From assembly GCA_030765065.1 (NCBI GenBank), contig CM060978.1, positions 221,049,498 through 221,113,497 of the forward strand: 64,000 bases of DNA, in the 5' to 3' direction. How positions within the stretch are numbered: the first letter of the stretch is position 1; the number at the start of each line of letters is the position of its first letter. The stretch is from Deroplatys truncata (Eukaryota; Arthropoda; Insecta; Mantodea; Mantidae). The notes beneath the pieces were generated by a model that saw nothing but the letters and a program-made list of their open reading frames with translations, had not been told where the DNA came from and ran no database searches. Position numbers and translations under genes: made by a program. This document shows, in pieces, positions 35,401 through 47,673 of this stretch.

Positions 35401-36286
35401 TAATAAAAGCTTATTTGAATTAATAAGAAGGAGACAGAAGAATATGTTTGAAACCCACTCATCATTCACACTTCAGACTCTGTGAAGAGCAGAGAATGAC
35501 TCTAGATAAAGAATAGCTTCTTTAAACCAGTCGGGAATTGAATTCGGAACTTCTGGGCTGACAAACCTGAACACTTACCATATGAATGTTGTTGATGTTT
35601 TGCCTGAGAAAGCATTTATCAACCTCTTTCTATCTACAGGAAATGAATCTATTCGCTTTATGAACATTAATGGTAGGTTTTTGTGGGCGTCTTCTTTATG
35701 GGACAATGATCGTTTGCTACTTCTAATTATTCCACTATTTTCACTCAGATAAAGGATGACAGCAGAGTGCAGCATACTCAGTGGGAATGGTAATGCTTCA
35801 AGAAGATTGCGGAATGCATTTGTGAAAGTCGAATGATTGTTTGCACCCACTCGTTGGTTTAAATTTTAGCTGCAGCATGTGAAGGTCATATCGATTATTC
35901 CTTCGCCTTGACGTATTTGAAATGAAGAAACAAATAGTGCACAGTCACCCCAAGATGACGGCACATCTTTTTTTCTTTCTTTTTTCCCCCCAGCGATATA
36001 ATGTACTAATCTAATTGGTTTCGCCCACATATTTTACTGTGGCCAGACTTTCTGTATCACTGGCTGATAAAGAACCTTGCCACACTATGGGCCGACTGTT
36101 TACTACTCTGTCACGGCTACGATCAGATTTAATTAAACACCTATATAGAACTCTCTACTTTGTGAGAGAGGCATTTTTCTTGCCCATGGGCAAAAAGGTG
36201 TGAGATTCACTCCATCCCTTTCGTTTTGCCTTTAAAAAGTAAAATATAAGGTTGTATTAAACGTAATAAAAAAAGAAGGAATGAAG
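35401..36286. other. No recognisable feature
   Basis: Unassigned DNA. A 91-codon minus-strand ORF (35575-35850) shows no family similarity. A B-box-like GAATTGAATTC in reverse near 35533 stands alone. Confidence 0.4.
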
Positions 36287-37105
36287 AAAAATCTGATGTG
36301 TTGCACTCACATGACTTCCTCCACTCTTATACAAACTATTTTTACAAACGCTTATTCTCCATATACTTCATATTAATCGAAATGATTAATATTTGTAGAA
36401 ACTATCTTATTGTTTATTTTCTTGTAGGTGCAAGGGGAATGTGGTAGGCTTTAAGCGATAATCAACTCTTTTAAGCGGGATAACGAATTCCCATTTCAGA
36501 AGAAGTATAATTATTGGAAAATTCAAACAAATAACAAGAAATATCTCGGAAATGGGTCACTTGACAAAACAAAATGTATGACATAAATTGTGTGTTTTTA
36601 ATGAGATCAACATTTTTTGTGAAGTAAAATTTTGTCTATCTCTTACAGTTTAGCAATTATACGAAAGTCATTCAAAATGAAGAGAACTTTTGGGCACATT
36701 CCCAGAAAATTTAAGATATACATTCCATTTGCCATGTAAATATCTTAAACATATGCTATTTTAATCAAAATCATTAGAGCCATTTTTGAGAAATGAAACA
36801 TTTCGAAAAATGTTCCATGTAAAGGGTAGTCTGGCGTGTGGGGATTTTCTTTGTGTCACATCCTTGGAAGATACTAAACTAAAATACCAAGTTTGGTATT
36901 TATCCGAATTTTCGTTTTTGAGTTATGCTGTTCACAAACAGATAGACAGACGGACGGACACACAAACGGACATGTTTCCAAAAATGCTTTATTTGGATTC
37001 AGATCACCTCAAAATATGTATTTGGGGTGAAATCTCGGTATCGAATGTTTGGGTGGAATGCAATACTTCCTCTAATTATTATACGTAGTAGAGCAAGTAA
37101 AAAAA
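36287..37105 (-). repeat. Family A, near full-length, minus orientation
   Basis: The plus strand starts GAAAAATCTGATGTGTTGCA and ends TACGTAGTAGAGCAAGTAAAA. It lacks part of the CTGGTTGCTATGTGG block (jump near 36475). The 100-codon ORF at 36786-37088 (FHVKGSLACGDFL ... NTSSNYYT) is the best-preserved version of a reading frame present in several copies, but its middle is a translated ACAGACGG-type simple repeat. Confidence 0.9.
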
Positions 37106-37323
37106 TAGAAACCTTCCCAGTGTGATTGCTTACTAAGAAGCATTTGTTAGGGCATGTGAAGTGTTAAGGTAGTGACATCTGTCACAAAAGATATTAATAC
37201 TCATAGCAGGAAGTACGTTTCTCCACCGGTGGTTTTTCACAACATAAACGTTAATATTTTCTAATGTGCTGCTTTATAAAGATTGGTAGCTTTAGTGGGG
37301 GGGGAACGGATGTGGCTAAATTA

Positions 37324-38008
37324 AGAGGCGTGTTTTTAAAGTAAGTTCCGTTTTAATATTTTCCCGGTGCAGCGCTGCAGTCGCGATTTTGAGCATGCGT
37401 GATCACTTCCTCCATTTATTAGGAACCCGATGCAGCTGTGAACGATCGTTACTTTGTGTTTTCCTGTTGTTAGAGCGTTTTGAAATGTTCAAAACATCGA
37501 ACGACTTGCCCACTGTGAAGTCAGAGCACTTATTCGTTTTTTCAATGCGAGAAAGGTTACACCAGCAAACATTCATCGCCAATTGTGTGAAGTTTATAGG
37601 GAAACAATAATGAGTAATAATGCCCGCCACAAACAGCCAAACAAAATCAAGTTCTGATCGCATCATTTGGTTGGGAACAATAGGTCACCCTCCCTACAGT
37701 CCGGATTTAACACTAAACGATTTTCATTTGTTTCTTAATCTGAAGAAAGTTCTGGTGGAAAATATTTCCACGACGATGATGTTGTGAAATAAGAAGTGCA
37801 GCCTTGGCTTTCATCACAGGCGGCATCATTCTTTGATGAAGGCATACAAAAACTGATTTCCTGTTTCGATAAGTGCCTGAATAACGGCAGGGACTATATA
37901 AAGAAGTAGTGTAAGTTGTAAGGAAATGAATGACAATAAAGTATTTCGAAAATAACCATATGTAATTTTTTAAAACATTATCGGTATTTACCTTAAAAAC
38001 ACGCCTGA
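37324..38008 (+). mobile_element. mariner deletion derivative (MITE-like), copy 1
   Basis: The terminal inverted repeats are AGAGGCGTGTTTTTAAAGTA on the left and TACCTTAAAAACACGCCTGA on the right. TA lies at both flanks (37322-37323 and 38009-38010). Inside are a mariner N-terminal fragment (FFNARKVTPANIHRQL, about 37530-37590) and a C-terminal fragment (HPPYSPDLTLNDFHLFLNLK, about 37685-37745). After a frameshift, text resembling the usual C-terminus follows (SSQAASFFDEGIQK). The catalytic core between them is deleted. The copy at 45.4 kb has the same junction. Confidence 0.85.
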
Positions 38009-38184
38009 TACTCCAATCCCACTACAGCAATGATCGTTGCTGACACGAGACGAATCGCAGGTATTTACTAATCCGTACTACCGCTGTCGGTATATGTATC
38101 AGTACGCTCTGAAGTTAACAACTTAAACATTGTTGATATTTCACTTCACACATTATACAGTTAGAAAAACGTTGTTTTTAAATT

Positions 38185-38584
38185 TAAAAAATCTGATGTG
38201 TTACAGTCACATGACTTTCTCTACTCTTGTACAAACTATTTTTACAAACGCTTATTCTCCATATGCTTCATGTTAATCGAGATGTTAATCTTATTCTAAT
38301 TTTCTTGTAGATGCAAGGGCAATTGGTAGACTTTAAGCGATAGTGAAACATTTTAAGAGCTGGTTGCTATGTAGCGTATTCCATTCTCTTTGCATTACCA
38401 GGATAAAAAAAAATGAATAACAAATTCTCATTTGAGAAAAAGTATAAGCATTGGAAAATTTAAGGGAATAACAAGCAATATCTCGAAAATGGTTTACTCA
38501 ACAAAAACAAAAGAATATGACATAAACTGTATATTTTAACATGATCTACATTTTTTGTGTAGTAAAATTTTGTCTATCTCTTAT
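38185..38584 (-). repeat. Family A 3' half, minus orientation
   Basis: It runs from AAAAAATCTGATGTGTTACA to TTTTGTCTATCTCTTAT and then switches abruptly to plus-strand family sequence (TTACTTTTTCTCAAATTCG, about 38585-38611). With the plus-strand copies to its right it makes a second inverted arrangement. Confidence 0.85.
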
Positions 38585-38616
38585 CTTACTTTTTCTCAAA
38601 TTCGTTATTCATTTTT

Positions 38617-40346
38617 ACTTTCTCTACTACGTATAGTAAGTAGGGGAAGTATTGTATTCCACCCAAAATTTCGATACCGAGATTTCACCGGAAATACATG
38701 TTTTGAGACTCACTGAATCCAAAAAAAGCATTTTTGGAAACATGTCCGTGTGTGTGTCTGTGTGTGTGTCTGTCTGTGTGTCTGTGTGTCTGTGAACAGT
38801 ATAACTCAAAAACGAAGAGTCGGATAAACACCAAACTTGGTATTTAGGTTCAGTATCTTTCAGAGATGCGACACGAAGGTTTTCAAGAAAATCCCCCCAC
38901 CCCAGTCTATCCTTTACATGAAACATTTTTCGAAAATTTTAATTTTCTCAAAAACGGCTCTAACGATTTTGATTAAAATATCATATATTTAAGATATTGT
39001 CATGACAAATAAAATGTATATCTCGAATTTTTTGGGAATGTCTCCAAAAGTATTCTTCATTATGAACGACTTTTTCATAACTGGTAAACCATAAGAGATA
39101 GACAAAATTTTACTACACGAAAAATGTATTTATGTCATACACATTTCTTTTGTTGAGTGAACCCTTTGCGAGATATGGCTTGTTATTCCCTTAAATTTTC
39201 CAATACTTATACTTTTTCTCAAATTCGTTATTCATTTTTACTTTCTCTACTACGTATAGTAAGTAGGGGAAGTATTGCATTCCACCCAAAAATTCGATAC
39301 CGAGATTTCACCGGAAATACATGTTTTGAGACCTCCGGAATCCAAAAAAAGCATTTTTGGAAACATGTCCGTGTGTGTGTCTGTGTGTTTGTGTGTCTGT
39401 CTGTCTGTGTGTCTGTGAACAGCATAACTCAAAAACGAAGAGTCGGATTAACACCAAACTTGGTATTTAGCTTCAGTATCTTTCAGAGATGCGACACGAA
39501 GGTTTTCAAGAAAATCCCCCCACCCCAGACTACCCTTTTCATGGAACATTTTTCGAAAATTTTAATTTTCTCAAAAACGGCTCCAACGATTTTGATTAAA
39601 ATATCATATGTTTAAGATATTGTCATGACAAATAAAATGTATATCTCGAATTTTCTGGGAATGTCTCCAAAAGTATTCTTCATTATGAACGACTTTTTCA
39701 TAACGGGTAAACCATAAGAGATAGACAAAATTTTACTACATGAAAAATGTAGATCGCGTTAAAATACACAATTTATGTCATATACATTTCTTTTGTTGAG
39801 TGAACCGTTTGCGAGATATTGCTTGTTATTCCCTTAAATTTTCCAATACTTATACCTTTTCTCAAATTCGTCATTCATTTTTTTTATGTCCTGGACATGC
39901 AAAGAGAATGGAATGCGCCACATAGCAACCAGCGTTAAAATATTTGACTATCGCTTAAAACCTACCATATTCCCCTTGCATCTATAAGAAAATTATCAAT
40001 AAGATTGACATCTCGATATCTCCATTAACATGAAGCATATGGAGAATAAGCGTTTGTAAAAATCTTTTGTACAAGAGTAGAGAAAGTCATGTGAGTGTAA
40101 CACATCAGATTTTTTTATGTCCTGGACATGCAAAGAGAATGGAATGCGCCACATAGCAACCAGCGATAGAATATTTGACTATCGCTTAAAAGCTACCATA
40201 TTCCCCTTGCATCTACAGGAAAATTACAAAAAAAGATTGACATCTCGATATCTCGATTAATATGAAGCATATGGAGAATAGGCGTTTGTAAAAATAGATT
40301 GTACAAGAGTAGAGAAAGTCATGTGAGTGTAACACATCAGATTTTT
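38617..40346 (+). repeat. Family A outer copy, split by a nested family A copy
   Basis: The 5' part is 38617-39239, ending in the internal T-run after GTTATTCA. The 3' part resumes at 40111 with TTTTTTATGTCCTGGACATG and ends CACATCAGATTTTT at 40346. Joined, the parts total about 860 bp, the full family length, and the internal block is continuous as in other copies (TTCATTTTTTTTATGTCCTG). The copy at 39240-40110 is therefore an insertion into the outer copy's own T-run. Confidence 0.85.
39240..40110 (+). repeat. Family A inner (nested) copy, full length
   Basis: It begins ACTTTCTCTACTACGTATAG directly after TTCATTTTT and ends GTAACACATCAGA directly before T7. This gives the cleanest definition of the element ends in the window. 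Length is about 870 bp. The family's short inverted motif ACTTTCTCTACT is at the 5' terminus, and its complement AGTAGAGAAAGT lies about 22 bases inside the 3' end. No transposase is encoded, so it must be non-autonomous if mobile. Confidence 0.9.
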
Positions 40347-41207
40347 ACTTTCTCTACTACGCATAGTAAGTAGGGGAAGTATTGTATCCCACCCAAAATT
40401 TCGATACCGAGATTTCACCGGAAATACATGTTTTGAGACCCCCTGAATCCAAAAAAAGCATTTTTGGAAACATGTCCGTGTGTGTGTCTGCGTGTCTGTG
40501 TGTCTGTGAACAGCATAACTCAGAAACGAACAGTCGGATAAACACCAAACTTGGTATTTGGGTTCAGTATCTTCCAAGGATGCGACACGAAGGTTTTCAA
40601 GAAAATCCACCCACCCCAGAGTACCCTTTACATGGAAGATTTTTCGAAAATTTTAATTTTCTCAAAAATGGCTCTAACGATTTTGATTAAAATATCATAT
40701 GTTTAAGATATTTTTATGACAAATAAAATATATATCTTGAATTTCCTGGGAATGTCTCCAAACGTATTGTTTATTGTGAACGACTTTTGCATAACTGGTA
40801 AACCATAAGAGATAGACAAAATTTTACTACACAAAAAGTGTAGATCGTGGTAAAATACACAATTTATGCCATATACATTTTTTTAGTTGAGTGAACCATT
40901 TTCGAGATATTGCTTGTTATTTCCTTAAATTTTCCAACACTTATACTTTTTCTCAAATTCGTTATTCAATTTTTTATGTCCTGGATATGCAAACAGAATA
41001 GAATGCGCCAAATAGCAACCAGCGCTTAAAAGATTTGACTATCGCTTATAACCTACCATGTTCCCCTTGCATCTACAAGAAAATTAGCAATAAGATTGAC
41101 ATAACGATATCTCGATTAACATGAAGCATATGGAGAATAAACGTTTGTAAAAATAGTTCGTACAAGAGTAGCGAAAGTCATGTGAGTGTAGCACATCAGA
41201 TTTTTTT
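40347..41207 (+). repeat. Family A, full-length copy, head-to-tail with the previous one
   Basis: It starts at 40347 immediately after the CAGATTTTT of the outer copy, sharing one T-run, and ends GTAGCACATCAGATTTTTTT. All family blocks are present in order. Confidence 0.9.
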
Positions 41208-42526
41208 ACTCTGGGGGTTTCAAAACATTTCGTCATTTAAACTCCCCTTAATGTCAAAATGACTTTATTCTCCATTTTTATTATATTATACAATTAAACA
41301 TCTGGCTACAATGCGTATTTTCCATGACCTTTCGATCGTTAAGTTATATATACATTTATTACATCCATAATCATAGGTTTGTATTACAATCAAGTGTTCG
41401 TTGCTGTGCGACTCGTGAACATTAGTGCTTTGGCATTCGACTATATACAAATGGTTTATTTACTACGGTAATCTGAAGAATTTCACACTTGTTGCATAAA
41501 TAAGTATTAATATTTAAATTTTCTGTTCAATACGAATACTGAATTACAAGTTTATATCTAAACTTATAACTTCTTCTTCAGCATCATCATCATCAGTTTA
41601 TTGCGAACATTTCAAAGCAGTGAAAACAGTGGTTGACAGTGTATGTTATTATTCCATGTTTATTTTCCGCATTGTTCCACACTCTCCGTCGCCATTCATG
41701 TTTTTGAGATGTAAATGAATACTGCTGTCTCTTTTATGCAGTTATGCTAATGCTATTGTCAAACTGAGATGTTCTATTGACATTTGAGAATCAGACTTGT
41801 TTATTAAACCAGTACGCCCGTTATACTTACCGGAAAATATTTAATCCTATTGTGTGAATTTATAGCTATATAAAATAAAATATATAAAAGGTTTCACAAT
41901 GTTGCATCACACCCCTTTTATCAACACGACACTTCTGCAGTAACTGGAGGGAAATTTTATTTGTGATAGACACGACTAGTGAGGGAATAAATCTTTATTT
42001 TATCCTCAACGAAATAAGGGAAACTTGCGGAAAATGTTTTATCAAAGGTACGCTTACAAGAAATATTTTCATCTAATAAATATAGATCATCATTAATGCT
42101 GTTAGAGGCACTACAGAGGAAGCAACTGAAAATAAAGTCGCATTGTCATTCTAGAATGCCTTGCAAAGATTTTAATTGTTCTTTGTTTCAGCTATAGTTC
42201 TAGAAAGGCATTCGACTATGTTTGCTTGATGTGGGGGTTTGAGCATTTAGATAATGCGTGTTTAGTTCTTTTCATTTGACACTACATACCGTAAAGCGGA
42301 TTATTTGAAACACTTCCAAACTGTAACTGATCACAGCATTCATAATGTCTGTACAACTATTATATCAGCTCCCATGTTATAGGTGGCATGCTGAAAAGAG
42401 TAATGGAAAAATTCACTCAACTTTTCATATTCAGACTGAATTTTAATTTTTATTGTATTTTCAAGTTTTCCTAAACAATGGTGATGTTCGAAACACCAAC
42501 GATTCACATGGAAAGTCCTTATTTTT
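41208..42526. other. No recognisable feature
   Basis: AT-rich DNA between family A copies. A short ATC/TCA run lies near 41581-41598. No coding similarity recognised. Confidence 0.4.
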
Positions 42527-43432
42527 AGTTTCTCTACTACGTATAGTAAGTAGGGGAAGTATTGTATTCCACCCAAAAATTCGATACCGAGATTTCACCG
42601 GAAATACATGCTTTAAGACCCCCTGAATCCAAAAAAAGCATTTTTGGAAACATGTCCGTGTGTGTGTCTGTGTGTCTGTCTGTGTGTGTGTCTACCTGTG
42701 AACAGCATAACTCAGAAACGAACAGTCGGATAAACACCAAACTTGGTATTTAGGTTCAGTATTTTCCAAGGATGCGAAACAAAGGTTTTCAAGAAAATCC
42801 CCCCACCCCAGGTTACCCTTTATATGGAACATTTTTCGAAAATTTTAATTTTTTCAAAAATGGCTCAAACGATTTTGATTAAAGTATCATATGTTTAAGA
42901 TATTTTTATGACAAATAAAATGTATATCTTGAATTTCCTGGGAATGTCTCCAAAAGTATTCTTCATTGTGAACGACTTTTGCATAACTTGTAAACCATAA
43001 GACATAAGGAAAGTTTACTACACCAAAACTGTAGATCGCGTTAAAATAAACAATTTATGTCATATATATTTTTTTTGTTGAGTGAACCATTTTCGAGATA
43101 TTACTTGTTATTCCCTTAAATTTTTCAATACTTATTCTCTTAAATGGAAATTCGTTATTCATTTTTTGTCTTGGATATGCAAAGAGTATTAATCTGTGGG
43201 AAAGGGATAGCAACCAGCTATTAAGAGATATGTATGTGCTTAAAGGCTACTGTATTTCCAAATTGCCCTTGTAAATACATATTCCCCTTACATCTACAAG
43301 AAAACTAGCAATAAGATAAAGTCTGCAAATGTTTATCTCGATTAACATGAAGTAAATGGAGAATAAGCGTTTGTAAAAATAGTTTGTACAAGAGTAGAGA
43401 AAGTCATGTGAGTGTAATACATCAGATTTTTT
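42527..43432 (+). repeat. Family A, full-length copy with a variant internal block
   Basis: It begins AGTTTCTCTACTACGTATAG after T5 and ends GTAATACATCAGATTTTTT. At about 43165-43285 the usual CTGGTAATGCAAAGAG ... TTGACTATCGC block is replaced by GTCTTGGATATGCAAAGAGT and ATTAATCTGTGGGAAAG. The minus copy at 60.98-61.02 kb shares this variant, so it defines a subfamily. Confidence 0.9.
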
Positions 43433-43772
43433 AAATTAAAAACCAAGTGGCATACTTGAAACAATGGAACAAGTTTTAGAAAAGTATAAAATAAATATAA
43501 CACCTAATTTTCATTATCATACAGTATTTTATGCTTAATGTTACAAATAGTGCTCAGAATCATAAAAGGTATGTCGGGATAACAATCAGTGCTACCAGAT
43601 CAGTTTTAAAAATGAAAATGAAAACGTTTTAAATATCATCACTGTTTCAAGTAACACCACATATCGTAGTGCACATGTAATATTCCACCCACTTTGAAAT
43701 TATACAGAATAAGCATTACCACCCATTATTATTATAAAACAGACCTCTTTAAAGAATATTATTTACTTTTAT
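43433..43772. other. No recognisable feature
   Basis: AT-rich spacer between two plus-strand family A copies. Confidence 0.4.
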
Positions 43773-44620
43773 ACTTTCTCTACTACGTATAGTAAGTAGG
43801 GAAAGTATTGTATTCCACCCAAAAATTCGATACCGAGATTTCACCGGCAATACATGTTTTGAGACCCCCTGAATCCAAAAAAAATATTTTTGGAAACATG
43901 TCCGTATGTGTGTCTGTGTGTCTGTGAACAGCATAACTCAGAAACGAACAGCGGATAAACACCAAACTTGGCATTTAGGTTTAGTATCTTCCAGAAAACC
44001 GACACAAAGGTTTTCAAGAAAATCCCCCCACCCCAGATTACCCTTTAAATGGAACATTTTTCGAAAATTTTAATTTTCTCAAAAATGAACTATAAAGATT
44101 TGATTAAAATATCATATGTTTAAGATATTTCATGTCAAATGAAATGTATATATCATGAATTTTCCGGGAATGTCTCCAAAAGTATTATTCATTGTGAACG
44201 ACTTTTGTATAACTAGTAAATCATAAGAGATAAACAAAATTTTACTACACAAAAAATGTAGACCGCGTTAAAATACACAATTTATGTCATATACATTTTT
44301 TTTTTTGAGTGAACCGTTTTCGAGATATTGCTTGTTTTTCCCTTAAATTTTCCAATACTTATACTTTTTCTCAAATGAGAATTCGTTATTCATTTTTTAT
44401 GTCCTGAACATTCAAAGAGAATGGAATATAGCAGCCAGTTCTTAAAATATTTGACTATCGCTTAAGGTCTACCGTATTCCCCTTGCACCTACAAGAAAAT
44501 TAGCAATAAGATTAACATTAACATCTCGATTAACATGAAGCATATGGAGAATAAGCGTTTGTAAAAATAACTTGTACAAGAGTAGAGAAACTCATGTGAG
44601 TGTAACACATCAGATTTCTT
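43773..44620 (+). repeat. Family A, full-length copy
   Basis: About 848 bp, from ACTTTCTCTACTACGTATAG to GTAACACATCAGATTTCTT. The TG segment is short (TATGTGTGTCTGTGTG), consistent with it being a mutable microsatellite inside the element. Confidence 0.9.
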
Positions 44621-45404
44621 GAAGCCTAGTTCTGGTATAGTATTGCTTCTTGTAATGACAGAATTAATTTGAAACAATTTTTTTCAGGTAATGCATTCTA
44701 ATTAGAACTTCTGAATCATAATTTATGGTTATGCAGATATGACGTGATTGCTAAATATGAAATGTAGTAACAAAGACAACTTCCAGAAATAAACTGTTTC
44801 TTTTACTTTCATTGGTGCATAGTTAAAAATGTTTCCATTATCTGCTCATCAATCTTGCAATATAAATTTGCAGCAGTGTATGTACCTATACTCCGTGGGA
44901 AATATCTGTGGGGTGAAAGCTGGCCTCGAAATCTCGAGTTGTATCAATAGAATCAATGCTAGTCCGTGATTGATAGAGGAGCGTTGAATCCAAGTAGTAG
45001 CCATTGAAAGATATTCTCACAATGACTGATGACCATCTTGCTTCCCAAAGAAAAGCACAAAGAACCTCTCTCCCAGCTTAGGATGCGCTTTATGGAAAGC
45101 GTCTAGACTTTCAGAGAACGGTACCTCAGTCAGTGTAATTCATAGCCGACTCCTTAAAAAATGTGATGTGGTTTTCTTTGCTCATTTACATTAATATATC
45201 CCTTATGCATTCTATTACTTACATAAAATGTGATTCTTCTATCCACATTATTTTATTCACGATAGATATGTATCGAGACCTAAGTTTCGATTAAGCAGTA
45301 GGGTCAATGTATTAAAGTAAGATTCAAATGCCTATGTACATCATAAGTCTAGTAAAGAGCTAAGGTGAGGAAACTAATGGCGTTCCTGCTTCTGGAGAAA
45401 TTTA
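44621..45404. other. No recognisable feature
   Basis: AT-rich DNA up to the second mariner deletion derivative. No gene recognised. Confidence 0.4.
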
Positions 45405-45815
45405 AGAAGCATGTTTATAGAGTAAGTACCGTTTTAATATTTTGCCGCTGGAGTCGCGATTTTAAAATATGCGTGATCACTTTCTCCACTCATTAGGAAG
45501 CCAGAAGCAGCTGTGAGCGATCGTCACTTTGTGTTTTTCTGTTGTTAGAGCGTTTCGAAATGTTCAAAACTATCAACGATCCGCTGACTGTAGGACTGAT
45601 GAATGATATATGTTTTGAATGCAAGGTATGTTGCGCCAGAAAACATTCATCGTGAGGTTTATTGGGAAATAATAATAAATACCCAGTCAAACACAGCCAT
45701 AAAAACTCAAGATCTGGTCGCATCATTTAGTTGGGAAAAGATTCAACCACCCTCCCTACAGTCCGGATTTGACACTTTAGTGTGTTTCTTCATCTGAAGA
45801 AAGCTTAAGAAGTAT
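45405..45815 (+). mobile_element. mariner deletion derivative (MITE-like), copy 2, right end lost
   Basis: It aligns with the 37.3-kb element from its left end (AGAAGCATGTTTATAGAGTA) through TCCGTTTTAATATTTT-like sequence and the N-terminal fragment (ARYVAPENIHRE), across the same deletion junction. CACCCTCCCTACAGTCCGGA and the CTGAAGAAAGC block follow. Homology stops near 45815, so the right inverted repeat is missing. More substitutions than in copy 1. Confidence 0.75.
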
Positions 45816-46738
45816 TTAATAGCAAATTCAACGTTTGTAGTGCTGTCGTTTAGCTTTACATCTAAACTGAAATCATTAAACTACTTTAAAACAAAGGTTC
45901 ACGTTTCTTTTTTGCATTGCAAGGATAGCTAAAAGGCAAAGATATTATATAGGTGCGTTTGTTTGCATATCCCCTTGTTCTTTTTTCTCTACTCCGAATG
46001 GAATAGTTCTGAAAAGAGCAAGGAAGAAAGAACTTTTTATCAAAATTAACCATATTAACTATAATTATTAGGCTATTATTTGGGATACTGGAGTAATATA
46101 TAAAATACACATCTTGAATCCATTGCAAGATACCCAAAATCGCTTTATTTAGTGAAATTTTGCACATCAGGGAAGCCATAAATGATAAATGTAAACTAAC
46201 TATACAAAAAATTTCAGTCTAGTTAAAATATAGCAGCTCTACATAAATAAAATTTGCCTCATTAGCCACTTGCAGACTTCTTCTGTTTAACGTTTATATT
46301 TTCTAGATTTTTAAGCGGTATGTGTATACCTATAATGTTTGTGCTTGTGTATGCACATGTGTGCACTTAGTGTTAAAGAAAAATAATGTTTTTTTTCATA
46401 AGAATTCAATTATTATGCCCAGCAATAGGGGGATATACGTACTAGAAATAGATTTTCATAACAGGCTCAAATTAAACTTAAAAGACGTTTGTTTTTACGA
46501 TGACCATAATAATAATTATGATAAAGATATGTGTATCCAGACTGTAATACTTTATGTAAATATTTGCACTATGCAGATTGGACTTCATGCCACACTAAGT
46601 AGGCATGTTCTGTCTTTTTAGGATTATAGTGAAATAAAATACGTTTCCTTCATTGCAAGATACTCTATAGGTAGAGTGCTAAGTATACATTAAATTTCTT
46701 GCATTTCTGTCATTTCTTCCATGTACATGGATACATAC
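45816..46738. other. Unassigned DNA with an old family A fragment
   Basis: Bases about 46104-46260 keep family A blocks in order (ATACACATCTTGAAT, AAGCCATAAATGATAAA, ACAAAAAATTTCAG, AAATATAGCAG) but strongly diverged. The rest is not recognised. Confidence 0.4.
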
Positions 46739-46833
46739 ATATTTGGCTTTATTCCTCAGAAGAGCACCGCAGATGCAACAGTTGAAGTGAAGAATTTTGG
46801 GAAGCAGAACTAAAGAAGGGGAACATACTAATA

Positions 46834-47645
46834 ATGGTAAGTGTTGATGTTAAAGACCCGGAATTCTGCATGTGGCCCGGAATTCTTAAGAGTATGAGGA
46901 ACGCGAGATGCCCCAGGAACTTCTATAATTCATCTCGGGATTATTTGAATCAAAGAAATGCAGTTTTATCCATAAAGAGCGCTGCAGTCCAGAAAAATAA
47001 CTCAAAAGCGTGTCCACAAGGATCCTATTGCGGACCTGGATATTCGAACATCTTCTACAACACATTGTTGAATATAGGATACACCACCCACATGAAAGGA
47101 ACACCGTTTGCAGGTGATCTCTTGGTAACTGTACAAGCAGAATCAATTAGAGAAAAATAAAATTAAATAGAGTTTTATTTGTGTAGCCCTTTAACTGCTG
47201 TGGTCCTTAGCACCGTATTCTATATTGGGTGAGGAATTTTGCTCAGATGCCTCTATATCAGGCTTGAGATTCTTTTACGTGCCGTAAAGCTACGACGCTT
47301 TACTTCCCTTTCGAAAGAAGCCATGCTAAGAATTTTTACGCTCGAAAATATCCATCGCACTCCACCGGTATTGAACCCGAGACCTCGGGAACTAGAGGCT
47401 AGTATGGTAACCTCTACAACCACGAAAGACAACCTTCCATCAATTAGAGAAACTGAACGCTCCACTAATATAGAAACATGCGAAATATCAAGCAGGGCTA
47501 CAAGCAACAAAATGCGTTTCAACAAACAGAAAACTAAAGTTATACTACTGACTCAAAGAATACGCAGAAGAGATATAGAAATAGAATGTAGTTTAATTCA
47601 ATATAAAAACAGGTCAATTGCATTAAACATTCAGGAATAATCGAC
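46834..47645 (+). pseudogene. LINE reverse transcriptase palm, catalytic motif damaged
   Basis: The frame reads NFYNSSRDYLNQRNAVLS, then SKACPQGSYCGPGYSNIFYN (the PQG motif), then PFAGDLLVTVQAESIRE. The YADD/FADD-equivalent motif is FAGD, so an essential metal-binding aspartate is replaced by glycine. After the SINE, the frame resumes with TERSTNIETCEISS, then KMRFNKQKTKVILLTQR and an EIE-type strand leading to the GIIDN region. The ATG at 46834 is internal, not a real start. Confidence 0.8.
47156..47438 (-). mobile_element. tRNA-derived SINE, family S1, copy 3, with 14-bp target duplication
   Basis: The 14-bp repeat ATCAATTAGAGAAA lies at 47142-47155 and 47439-47452 and flanks the insertion exactly. 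The minus-strand head has B box GGTTCAATACC and A-box-like GTGGTTGTAGAGGTTACC, and the body matches the 13.5- and 14.1-kb copies. A short AT-rich 3' tail abuts the left duplication. Removing it restores the LINE reading frame. Confidence 0.9.
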
Positions 47646-47673
47646 AACAACATTTAGAGAGCATATTAACTAT

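Noticed and set aside
39157-39615. 152-codon plus-strand ORF, the longest outside the Tc1 array
   Set aside because: It is family A sequence read across its TG microsatellite (CVCVFVCLSVCVSV). The frame is not kept in sister copies.
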